The position numbers and the translations under genes are program-made. The notes below the pieces were generated by a model. The model saw nothing but the letters and a program-made list of their open reading frames with translations, was not told where the DNA came from and searched no databases. This document shows positions 1-10,006 of a stretch of 64,000 nucleotides of DNA, piece after piece. The number at the start of each line of letters is the position of its first letter. Positions within the stretch are counted from its first letter, which is position 1. The DNA is taken from positions 5,678,930 to 5,742,929 of the forward strand of contig NC_030389.2 in assembly GCF_001625215.2 (NCBI RefSeq). The letters are read 5' to 3'. The DNA is from Daucus carota subsp. sativus. Taxonomy: Eukaryota > Streptophyta > Magnoliopsida > Apiales > Apiaceae.

Positions 1-31
1 TGTTTCAGCTTTAATAGTATAATAATATAGA
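1..31 (-). mobile_element. 5' terminus of a small Helitron, cut by the window edge
   Basis: The first 31 bases match the right end of the complete 379-bp Helitron at 16171-16549, which stops at GA directly before TTTCG. On the minus strand this is a Helitron 5' end beginning TC. It shows that unit 1 also carried the Helitron at its left border, and that the unit extends left of the window. Confidence 0.6.
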
Positions 32-119
32 TTTCGAATCCACTCTATTTAATTGTAACACTCTTAAATATTGTTATTGAATATATCTCTTTTTTCTATT
101 ACTATATCTCTGGTAAATA

Positions 120-850
120 TCCGTCGTATATTCTCGTTAGTACTTACGACATATCCACCTTCCGTCGTATGTATTCTGTTTATTAGCTAGAATTCAGCCC
201 AAACTAATAAAATAAAAGAAATCTTTTCCTATGAAAAGAACCATCGTAAGTTAACATATTTAGGTAATTAAAGACAAAAAATAAACGAAAAGAAAATGGT
301 TTTCGATTCCGTCGTAACTACGCCGTCGTAACGGAAAATAAATGAGAATGATAAGTTTTATTTTTCCGTCATAATTAAACTGTCGTAATTTAACATACTT
401 AGCTAATTAAAAAGAAAAATAAATGAAAATATAATAGTTTTTGTTTTCGTCGTATCTACGCCGTCGTAAGTACACATAATTATATAATTATAGATATTTA
501 AAAACTTGAAATAAATGAGAATGATTTTTTTAATTTTTCCGTCGTACGTTTACATATTTCTCTAATTAAAAAAATAAATGAAAATAAAATAGTTTCCGCT
601 TTCATCGTAACTACGCCGCCGTTGTAAGTTCACATAATTATATAATTATAGCCATTTAAAAATGGAATATAAATGAGAATGATATGTTTTATTTTTCCGT
701 CGTAAGTTAACATATTTACCTAATTAAAACCCAAAAAATAAATGAAAACAAAATAGTTTTCGTTTCTGTCGTAAGTTCGCATGATTATATAATTATAGCT
801 ATTTAAAAATGGAAAATTAATGAAAATGATATACGTTTTACGGATCGGTC
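120..850. repeat. CGTCGTA-rich tandem repeat, period about 165 bp (unit 1)
   Basis: Three to four degenerate copies of a block contain TTTTTCCGTCGTAA, a TAACATATTTA stretch, AAATAAATGAAAA, TTCACATAATTATATAATTATAG and AAATGAGAATGAT. Markers such as AAATGAGAATGAT recur near 341, 510 and 673. The motif CGTCGTA is strongly over-represented on one strand. The same block occurs in units 2 and 3. I see no coding capacity and cannot tell whether it is a minisatellite or the subterminal array of an old transposon. Confidence 0.7.
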
Positions 851-1068
851 ATAACTTAATAAAATTTCTGAACAGTTCACGAAGAACGGTTCTCGAGTGT
901 GGCCCGGAGACAGAGAAAAGATACTACATTTTGAGTCCTCAATCTCCTACTCACTAAAGACTTAGAATTTTTAAATCACCGTTGTTCGTGAACTCATCCA
1001 ATGGTGGGAAAGGTGTGTGTTGGTTACCAGTTCCCCAGCAATCATATGCTGGGACCTGGACCCTAAAT

Positions 1069-1142
1069 AGAGAGTACACTATGAAAAGTAGCTCGATCTG
1101 CCATCATAATTGATTAAGTACAAAGAGCTAGCTAGCTAGGCC
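1069..1142. repeat. Copy of F-box 1 downstream sequence placed ahead of the TNL fragment
   Basis: This 74-base stretch (GAGAGTACACT through AGCTAGCTAGCTAGGCC) nearly repeats 2600-2674, which lies just downstream of the stop codon of F-box 1 (minus strand). An F-box 3' flank piece is thus fused to the start of the TNL fragment. The same arrangement occurs in units 2 (about 17587-17660) and 3 (about 42856-42928). Confidence 0.65.
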
Positions 1143-1157
1143 CTTTACCACCATCAA

Positions 1158-2087
1158 TATCTTCCATCTCATTGTAGGAAAAGAACATGCATTTGCTGCA
1201 GAAGCATTCAGAAGGATGAGAAAGTTAAGATTACTTCAGTTCACGGGTGTAAATCTCATTGGAGGCTTTGAAGGCACACTTTATAAATAGATTTGGCTTT
1301 GTTGGGAATATTGTCCCTTAAAGTGTTTCCCTTTTGAATTTAACCCGCACAACTGGTTCTACTTGAGTTGCCTAGCTTGCAGCAGAATGATGCAGATGTG
1401 GGAATCAGGCAATGTTGGTACTATGAGTATGTTTTTTTGCAAGTATGAAATTTCGAGGGCTGTGACAGCTTGGTGGAGCTCGACGTATCAATTGGAAGTT
1501 TAGGGAGGCTTTTTTTTTGAAATTGAGGGGTTGTAGAAAGCTAAGAAGTCTTCCGGACACCATTTGCAACTTGAGAGCATTGGAAGTTTTAAATATTGGT
1601 GGATGTTTTAGGGTCGAAGCATTGCCAGAACAATTGAGGAACATTGAATCCCTGAAAGAGCTCGATGCACATAATGTAGCTCTTTCAAATTACCAGACTC
1701 GACAGGACGTCTTAGTAAGCTTGCTAAGCTGATATATATTAACTTGTCACAGGAAGCCTATGACCATATATCATAAGGACCATCAGAAGCATAAAACTCT
1801 AAAAACTCTTCCGGGCACCGTTTGCAACTTAAGAGAACTGGAAGTTCTTAGTGTTGGCCATTCAAGAGGTCTGGAAGCATTGCTAGTAGAATTGGGGAAA
1901 TTGAATCCCTGAAAGAGCTCAATGTACATGATGTTATTGTTTCAAAATTACCGGATTCGATTGGATGTCTCATTAACCTTGTTAAGCTGAGATTTACCGA
2001 TAACAAGAACCTTGAAACTCTTCCACACACCATGAGAACCATGAGATCACTGAAAACACCGGATATTGATGATTGCAGTAATCTGGA
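1158..2087 (+). pseudogene. TNL resistance gene fragment (end of exon 3 plus LRR), unit 1
   Basis: Homology to the intact TNL begins within exon 3 (about 47980) and runs into the LRR modules. The frame is destroyed: TTTATAAATAG replaces the codons around 48093 and gives a stop, and further indels follow. The 3' part of intron 3 and the first about 100 bases of exon 4 are missing; the junction near 1450 joins intron-3 sequence directly to the exon 4 segment encoding EGCDSLVELD. TIR and NB-ARC regions are absent. Homology ends inside an LRR module at about 2087, where GAGCCGGCTCG repeat DNA starts. Short ORFs here (for example 1517-1732) are remnants and not genes. Confidence 0.85.
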
Positions 2088-2390
2088 GCCGAGCCGGCTC
2101 GTTTAACTAATCAAGTCTAAATCTCACTCGTTTAATTTCACGAGTCGAGTCGATCCGGCTCGTTTAACTAAACGAACCGGTTTTAACGAGTCGAACGAGT
2201 CAGCTCGTATAATTTTAAACTTAATTGAGCCTAAACCTCTACCAAAACTCGGCTCGTTTAACTTCACGAGTCGAGAATTAAACGAGACGGAACCTTTGCC
2301 TGAATTTGGCTCGTTTAACGAGTCGAGTCGAGCCCAATTAAACGAGTTCGAGCTGGGCCAGCTCGCGAGCCGCCTGATTCAAATTACAAT
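2088..2390. repeat. GAGCCGGCTCG palindrome-rich element, left-truncated (unit 1)
   Basis: A dense series of GAGCCGGCTCG, CGAGTCGAGTCG and GGCTCGTTTAA motifs in both orientations ends in CAAATTACAAT. It is homologous to the fuller element at 45007-45416, which has matching inverted ends. Here the left end is lost at the junction with the TNL fragment. Confidence 0.65.
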
Positions 2391-2745
2391 ATATAAAATT
2401 ATTAATATTTTCACCCATATTTAGGAGTAAAAATCTAGCATACACCAGAACAAAGATCTAAATGTCGTCTCATGATTGTAATTAAACATGAAAAAACCTA
2501 TAGAATTCCCATGTCAATCCTATAGAATATCGAATACAAATTTTAAAACCTCACAACAATAGTAGGGTACACACAATAGTAAAAGTCCAGGCATTACACA
2601 GAGAGTACACTTTGAAAAGTAGCTCCATCTGCCATCATAATTGATTGAGTAAAAAGAGCTAGCTAGCTAGGCCTCTAACAGCAGCATCAACAACACACAA
2701 ATGTTTTTCACCAATAATATGATCCCATTTAGACTGGGGGGTGGA
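2391..2745. other. F-box 1 downstream region, no gene seen
   Basis: AT-rich sequence containing the presumed 3' UTR and flank of F-box 1 (minus strand). It includes the GAGAGTACAC to CTAGCTAGGCC segment also found at 1069-1142. No other coding signal was seen. Confidence 0.6.
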
Positions 2746-2954
2746 CTAAGGCTTGTTAAGAGAAAAGATCCCATTGATATTGAAGTATGCTGATATTCCA
2801 GTATTCACATCATCTGGGAACTCAAACCAAAAGGAATCCTCTTTCCTAACATCATAAGCAATGCAGCACTGGGATGGATAAGTAAGGCGAAAAAGGATCA
2901 ACTCACCATTCCTCAACCAGGCTATTGGTTCAATGGAAACATGGCCTTTAGAAA
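2746..2954 (-). pseudogene. F-box gene 1 (unit 1), 3' fragment cut off by CACTA
   Basis: This encodes the last about 69 residues of the F-box protein seen intact in unit 2, including the WLRNGELILF and YPSQCCIAYDV stretches and the TAG stop at 2746-2748. It is separated from the rest of its exon by the 5025-bp transposon. The sequence is open and nearly identical to the unit 2 copy, so loss of function is recent and due to the insertion. Confidence 0.9.
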
Positions 2955-3539
2955 CACTACAAGAAAAACGGGTAAAAATGACCGGCTAAATATGACCGAC
3001 CACAAATATGACTGCGCGCGGTCATATTTAAGGTCAAATCAAGAAATTTACAAGTCAAAGCTAAATATGACCGGATAAATTTGACTGCCATTAAATATTA
3101 CTGATGGCGGTCATATTAAATGACAGTCATATTTATCCAGTCATATTTATAATGTGGGACCCACAAAATTTAGAAGGCAAATTTCCCTCCAATAAAATTT
3201 ATGATGACGTCACTAAATTTGACTGGAATCGGTCAATAATAAAGCCGGTCATATTTATTTTTTGAGCGGGAAATTTCCCGCAAAAAGTTTCAGAATGTTT
3301 GAAAGCTAGGTTTGACCGGTTTCGGTCATATTTATTAATTTGACGGACTGTGGTCATATATACAAGTTTGACAAGAATCGGTCATATTTTATATTCGACC
3401 AACTTTAGTCGTAATTGGTAATATGACCAAACGCAGTCATATTTATAAGCGCGAAAATAAGTATCAAAGTGTTACTTTTGTGTTTTTAGTTTTCATAATT
3501 ATTTGTCTTGTCCCAAATGAAGTCCGTGTATTTTTTTTT

Positions 3540-5260
3540 TAAATTCATTTAACGATCCAGCCGTACGAATATTATATTCTTGTGATTTTAGTAATGTGAG
3601 AATTTTTTTAAAAAAAAAAAATCAAGACTTATTTGATGAAATTTTACAATAGTCAAATTAGTAAAAACACCTACTTCGGTGGACTAGTTTTGTCCTAAAT
3701 GAAGTTTATATATTTTTTAAGATTCATTTTCAACAATCCATCTGTACGGATGTAAAATGCTGTGAGTTTAGGGATGTGAGATTTTTTTTAAAAAAAATCA
3801 AGACTCATTTGATGGTGTTTTATTTGGTGTATGGATTTTATAGTCAAATTACCTGGCCTTTAATTGAATACTTACCCGAAACAAGTAACTATTTTGTAAA
3901 AATCATTTTTGGACAATCCAACCGTACGGATGTTATTGTAATGTGTTAATATTGACTAAAATAATTTTTAAAAAAATTAGCCTTCTATTTGGTGTATTGA
4001 TTTTGTAGTCAAACGCGGTCAAATTACTTAGCCTTTAATCGAATATATACTTAACAAAAACATGAAACTATTTTTAAAAAAAATCATTGTGGGCGATCCA
4101 ACCGTACGGATGTGACTGTAACGTATTAATATTGATTAAAATAAATTTTGAAAAAATCAGTCTTTTATTTGGTGTGTGGATTTTGTAGTCAAATGCGGTC
4201 AAATTACTTGGCCTTTAAATCGAATATTTATCAAAAACATTAAACTATTTCAAAAAAAAATCATTTTGGATGATCCAACCGTACAGATGCGATTGTAAGG
4301 TGTTAATATTGATTAAAATACATTAAAGGTGTGTGTATTTTGTAGTCAAATGCGGTCAAATTACCTTGTTTTTAATGAAATACTTACCTTAAACATGAAA
4401 CTATTTTTTCAGAAATTATTTTTGGGGATCTAACCGTATGGATGTTATTGCAACATGTTAATATTGATATAAAAAATTTTAAAAAAATTAGCTTTTTATT
4501 TGGTGTGTGGATTTTGTAGTCGAATGCGGTCAAATTACTTAGCCTTTAGTGAAATACATACTCGAAACATGAAACTATTTTTTAGAAAATCATTTTGGAC
4601 GATCCAACCGTACAGATGTTATTGTAACGTGTTAATATTGATTGAAAAATATTTTTAAAAATTTAGCTTTTTTATTTGGTGTGTGAATATTGTAGTCAAA
4701 TGCGCTCAAATTACACAAACTTTAATGAAATACTTATCCGAAACATGAAAATATTTTTTAAAAAATTATTTTGGACGATCCAACCGTACAGATGTTATTG
4801 TAACTTTTTAATATTAATATAAAAAAATTTAAAAAAAATTAGCCTTTTATTTGGTGTGTGGATTTTGTAGTCAAATTCAGTCAAATTACTTAACCTTTAA
4901 TGAATACATACCCGAAACATGAAACTATTTTTTTTGTAAAAAGCATTTTAGACGATCCAACCGTATGAATGTCAGTGTAATATGTTAATATTGATTAATA
5001 TTTTTAAAAAACTAGCTTTTTATTTCGTGTTTGGATTTTGTATTCAAATGCAGTCAAATTATTTAGCCTTTAAGGAAATATTCACCTAAAACATGAAATT
5101 ATTTTTTCAAGAATTATTTTGGACGATCCAATCGTACGGATATTATTGTAACGTATTAATATTGATTAAAAAAATTTCAGAAAAAATAATTTTTTATTTG
5201 GTATGTTGATTTTTTAATCAAATGCGGTCAAAATATTTTCAATCAAAAATATTTTAATTT
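3540..5260. repeat. Internal tandem array, about 10 monomers of about 177 bp, inside CACTA
   Basis: The landmark GATCCAACCGTACGGATG (with variants) recurs near 3554, 3735, 3915, 4094, 4272, 4427, 4601, 4777, 4954 and 5125, giving spacings of 155-181 bases, mostly 171-181. Each monomer also has a TTTATTTGGTGTGTGGATTT and GTCAAATGCGGTCAAATTA segment, then AAACATGAAACTATTTTT. Divergence between monomers suggests the array is older than this insertion. Confidence 0.85.
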
Positions 5261-5289
5261 ATAATTTTGTATACTTGTTTTGTATAGAA

Positions 5290-7440
5290 GGGGGGAAAAA
5301 TGAGCGGGATTAGAAAAAAGGCAGAAAAAGCGGTAAAGTTCCCCCCAAATCCAAACACATCGGACCCTCTCTCACAAAACACACATCCGATGCTAACTAC
5401 TCAACCTCAATCTTACAAAATCCTCTCACTACTCAACCTCAATCTGCAATATATCCATTAATTTCTTCCGGTGAAATGAAATTTGGGCTACCAGCTACTG
5501 ATTTCTATTTTTTCTATTATACAGGTGATTACGGCTCTCAATTGGGGTTTTTGGCAGGGGCTTGAAATTAGGGCTTTTAGCAAGAGCAGAAGGCAGTTCA
5601 TTGGGTTTGAGTGAATCAGTTACAGGGGTATCTGTTTCAAGCCCCGTGTCCTCAGCAGTGCGGAACGCCGAAGATGAAGGTAACAAAGAAAGCTATGTAC
5701 TAGTTTGGCTCGGTATATTATTGTTTATTGATACAAGTTCTGGAATAGGTTAGTGACAACTTGTGCCCCCAATGAAACGGCTCCTGGTGCTAGTATAGTG
5801 TGAAATAGGCCTAGATTAGCACTCCCTCTATTAATTCCTCTAGTCTTTAATGTGCGCTCATATTAAGAACTACTAGGTTATTACTCCGACTTCACTTTCC
5901 TCCCTTTTGTCAATCGTTATGGAGTATTAAATGTGGCATAATATTGTTGTTTAAAGATAGAGTAGTTGGTTCCAAATGATGGACAGAGTAGTTGGTTGTA
6001 AATTATGGATGTGGTCTCCTGTACATGTCAATGGTTTGGTCGAGCAACTTTACACATTTAAGTTCAATTGTTTCTGCTTGCAAAATTGAGAAAGTCTTAA
6101 ACATTTTAATATATGTTTATCTGTATCTGATCAGCAGAGTAGCAGGAAACAGAAAACAAGAGATTAGAAGTTCCATAAACAGGCCTCTTCTATGATTTTG
6201 TATAAACCCTCAACCCTTACTATCTGCTCTGCTATTTTATATTTTTATAAATGTATGAATTCTTCACTTGATGTTCTTTCTCTATCAGTCAGGATAATTC
6301 TGATATGATGATCACCCAATATCAAGCAAAAATCTCAGGTCTGCCTGCAAGTACATGAAAAAACTGCATGTTAGCTCTTCCAGAATGCAGGAATTCAGTA
6401 CTAAGTCGGGTACTTATATAATTTGTTAGCTCTTGTTAAACTTAGATTTCCCTTTAGCTCTCGTTGTTTTTTAACCCATAAAATGTATCAGTCTGGTTTT
6501 AGGTAATGTGATAAAGTTCTTTTTGTAAAGACTATTTGAAGATTGTTTTTGCTTGATACTGTTAATTATATCGATTCATTGTCGAATGGAGTGGTTACTT
6601 GTGAATAGGTTTCAAGTAGTTATTAATTAGTATAATATCTTTAACCATCAGTAATTACAGGTTATTTCCAGTCTTGCAATGTTGCCATGTTACCCTTATT
6701 ATACTCCTCGATAGTGAAAAAACTATTCTGTCTTAAATAGTAAAACGACATATAGAATTTGAATGTTGGGAACTTGGTGTTTGGTTCTGGAAAAACTATT
6801 GTGGCGTATATTGTGATGCCACAAGGATAAGAACAAACAATGTATTGTATTTTTATATTATTCTTATACTCTTGCCATATCCTAAATTTGTGTTCCAGAC
6901 TAGTTATATTCTCTTTAGATTCCAGTAATGATTAGCTTTGTGTAAAGATTATAATTACAGAGCAGCTTGCAAAGATGGTTTCTAAGAAAGGGTCCCAGAT
7001 ATATCAAAGAGAACTTGGAGATAATTGTCTGTTGAAAATGATAAGATTTGTATTTTGGTTAAAACTAGCACCCTTGTATTCCTTGTTACGAATCCTTTGT
7101 TTACATATGTATGAAGATCCAACTGAGTATAGAATGGATTGAATATTTGTAAATTCTTTGTTTAATTGATTAATTCATTCTGATTTGATTGTCAAGTACA
7201 ACCTTTGTAATTTGTTATTTGTGTACAGTTGCTGTGACTTGGTTCATAAATAAAAAGTGGTAAAGCTTAATGTTTGATGTGTAAATTAGCATGTATAGAA
7301 TGCTGTTGTGTTGAGTGTTTGTATAATTTTAGCCTTTTGCTTGTGTATAAATATTTGTTATAATGTTATTTAATGAAATTATGGTTTTCGGATTGATTAA
7401 TTATGGTATTGCGGAGTGATTGGTGAATTGGATAAAAAAA
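5290..7440 (+). other. Unique core of the CACTA element, possibly transcribed, origin unknown
   Basis: This part is neither subterminal motif nor array. It has gene-like texture: a GC-richer stretch (5560-5700) with a 63-codon frame (5562-5753), and CAG-ended pyrimidine tracts resembling acceptors (TTCTATTATACAG before 5525; TTATAATTACAG before 6961). I recognise no protein domain. It could be a captured host fragment, a non-coding transcript, or decayed transposon genes. The short frames alone do not support a coding call. Confidence 0.35.
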
Positions 7441-7979
7441 TTACAGGTGGGATTATGACAAGAACAAAAAAGTCATGCCAATTTTTTTTAATAATATTAT
7501 GCAAGTAACTGAATTCAGTCATATTTGGCTCATTTTATTTGACTAAAATTAGTCGAAATTATAAATGTGACCATAGAACGGCAGTCAAATTTATAAATGT
7601 GACCGCTGAATATTAGTCAAATTTATATATATGACTGTTGATAAAATAGTCAAATTTATAAATATGACTGATTAGTTAGTCAAATTTAAGTATAAAAGCG
7701 GGAAATTTGAATTTGACGAAAAAATTGGAGGTGAAAAATCAGAGCTAAAAATGACCGACTGAAGTCAAATTAGGCGGTCAAATTTAAGAAGTCATATTTA
7801 ACCGGTCATATTTAAGCAGTCACATTTAATTAAATATGACCGAAAATGTTAAATTCCACTAAGCTATTTAAGACCAACAAATTCCGGTCAAATTTAGCTA
7901 AATTTGACAGCGGGTAGTCAAATTTAGTTAAATATGACCGGAAATTGGCGGTCATATTTACCCGTTTTTGTTGTAGTGA

Positions 7980-9823
7980 AAGTTCTCTCTCAATCAAAAG
8001 TCTCAGCGCTGATAAATCGATCTCTAAGATCCTTTCCCAAACAGGACGGTTAAAGTTATTAAATTTCCAAACTCCCCATATGTAATTTCTGCAATCAACC
8101 ACTAATGACAGGGAATCTTCCATGGGAAGCAAATAGTAGCTAATATCATTCCCTACATATGTAGTAGGGAAATAAGATATTTCCTCAGTTTCAAGGTCGA
8201 AGGTAAAGATATCAAAGTAACAAAATAAGAAAGTTGCACAATAAACATATCTTCCAGCAGAGATTGTCTTTTTTTTTAGGTTGGAGTAGTATCTAAAATG
8301 TTGATCATCTATAGGTCTCCACTGACGTTCGACACCAAGAGTTAGGACAAAACAACCTTCACCGGCAGGGGCACTATAAAAATGCACAAGCTTGTATATT
8401 CCAGTATTACGATCCTGTGCAAATCCTGAAAACATAAGACTTGCACCTGGTTTTGGTGAAGGGGGTAGGTTCAGTTTTTTCCCACTTACAGGTTCCAAAA
8501 TTGAGAATTTTGGAGTTGGTGCACATTCTTCAATATATAGAAAACCTCCAGAACTGGCAATAACGGTTTTGAATTCTAGGTTTGCTGGATGGATGGTTAC
8601 GGCATTAGTGTCATAACCGATCTCAGCGAAATAGGACTGTGATGGATATGTTTTACCATGTACAAACTTTTGAACCAGAAACCCTCCACTTGGATTAAGT
8701 TTAGAGTGATCTCCGACGAAGACTGAGTCCGAGATTATGTCATTCCATTCTTTACAAACGCGTTTGGTCATACTCCTAAGGGTCAGGGCTGGTATCCCAA
8801 GAAATATCTTATGCAATAATGATCTGGGGATGTTGAATATAGTGGTATCATCCGCCTTTTTCTTCTTATTTCTGCAAGCAATGAAGGAAGTGGTACCACC
8901 CACGGAGGAACAAGAGAAGTGACAAGAGACCTCAACCTTCTGAAGATTTAATAACAACAACAAACAGAAAATTTGTAAAGTAGAATATGCAGTGTGTTGA
9001 TACATTGATTCAATGTCGTTGAAGTTACCCATAAAGCATATATATTAAGAATGAATTAAAGGTATGATGGTAATAAAGTAATTCCATTTACAGAATGAAA
9101 TTTAATCACCGTAACATAAATATTTCAAAAATAGAATCATGCATTCATACATGAACCAACATCTAATCATACTTCTACTTTGTAATTTTTTAAAATCACA
9201 AAGAAATTTTATGAACCCATTATTATAGAAGCCTAAGTTTCATTCTTTATAGAAATTAAACTTTAACATGGCAATTTAAGTAGTCCCATTCAAGACAAGA
9301 GAGAGGGGAAACCCGGTACTAGCTATATCCATAGATAGTTATCACAAAAGAGAAAATATTACTCTTCAGAACAATTACACAAAAAAAAAAAAATTTGAAC
9401 TTCTAATTTTCAAAAATATATTTGCGGTTACAATCTAATCCCATGATTTCACTAATTGGATGTTTGGATATATAAAACGAGATCAAACACCTTAATCAAG
9501 AACTTCCTTATCATTATTCTAGACAAATATGTACAAATTAGAGGGCCTATGCCATACCGTTGGTAAGAATTTACAAATACTAAGGGAAATTAAAATCAAC
9601 ATCTCAAAAATAAAGCTAAAATGGAATATTAGTGTCCTCAACTATATATAAGACCTCTTACCTTGGATGCTATTAAAGCACAATCGAAATCATTGATGAT
9701 GGGGGGTGGAGGTGGAGATGGAGGTGGAAGTGGAGGACGAGATTTCATTTGCGGTGGCGGTGGCAGTGGTTGTGGAGTACTAGACCCAACATACCTACAA
9801 GGTCGTTGTTGCTTTACTTTCAT
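7980..9823 (-). pseudogene. F-box gene 1 (unit 1), 5' portion, disrupted by CACTA
   Basis: Model: exon 1 at 9662-9823 (start MKVKQQRP, proline-rich, ends ALIASK before the donor AAG|GTAAGAG); intron 8940-9661 with acceptor AATCTTCAG; exon 2 from 8939 down to the transposon at 7980. An in-frame TAG sits seven codons upstream of the ATG, supporting this start. Exon 2 begins KVEVSCHFSC and carries the F-box (IPRSLLHKIFLGIPALTLRS, VCKEWNDII) followed by an F-box-associated region (SGKKLNLPPSP, TGIYKLV). Reading continues into CACTA DNA and stops at 7830 after about 40 foreign residues. Any product would lack the normal C-terminus. The intact sister is at 19264-21313. Confidence 0.9.
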
Positions 9824-9947
9824 ATTGTTGAAGCGCTGAGGCTACAGGACAAATGAGGAAGGATGATTATTAAAGGGACAAGAGGTGTTCTTAATTTGGA
9901 TATGAGGTCTTTTACTATAGTTCAGATAAATGATGAATAGTATAATA

Positions 9948-10006
<59 letters not shown>

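Larger units (their letters stand above)
2955..7979. mobile_element. Non-autonomous CACTA (En/Spm, DTC) transposon in F-box gene 1
   Basis: The left end reads CACTACAAGAAAAACGGG and the right end, reverse-complemented, CACTACAACAAAAACGGG: one mismatch in the first 18 bases. Target duplication AAA flanks it (2952-2954 and 7980-7982). The uninterrupted copy at 19461-19480 has a single AAA, which fixes both ends. Subterminal zones (about 2985-3470 and 7440-7979) carry many TATGACCG/CGGTCATA motifs in both orientations, where a CACTA transposase would bind. Inside are a 177-bp satellite-like array and a core of about 2 kb. No transposase ORF is present, so it would need an autonomous partner. Confidence 0.95.

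Noticed and set aside
1405..2042. Minus-strand and short plus-strand frames in the TNL fragments
   Set aside because: Antisense or broken pieces of LRR sequence; the intact gene shows the true frame.
3540..5260. CRISPR-like or regulatory array
   Set aside because: Long 177-bp monomers without spacers, in a plant transposon; it is a satellite-type tandem repeat.
5992..6195. A 67-codon frame in the CACTA core
   Set aside because: No domain, no homology to a transposase, AT-rich chance composition.
7830..9032. A complete 400-residue F-box gene on the minus strand
   Set aside because: The last about 40 codons are CACTA DNA, and the N-terminal about 30 residues are intron in the spliced model. 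Recorded as a disrupted gene.
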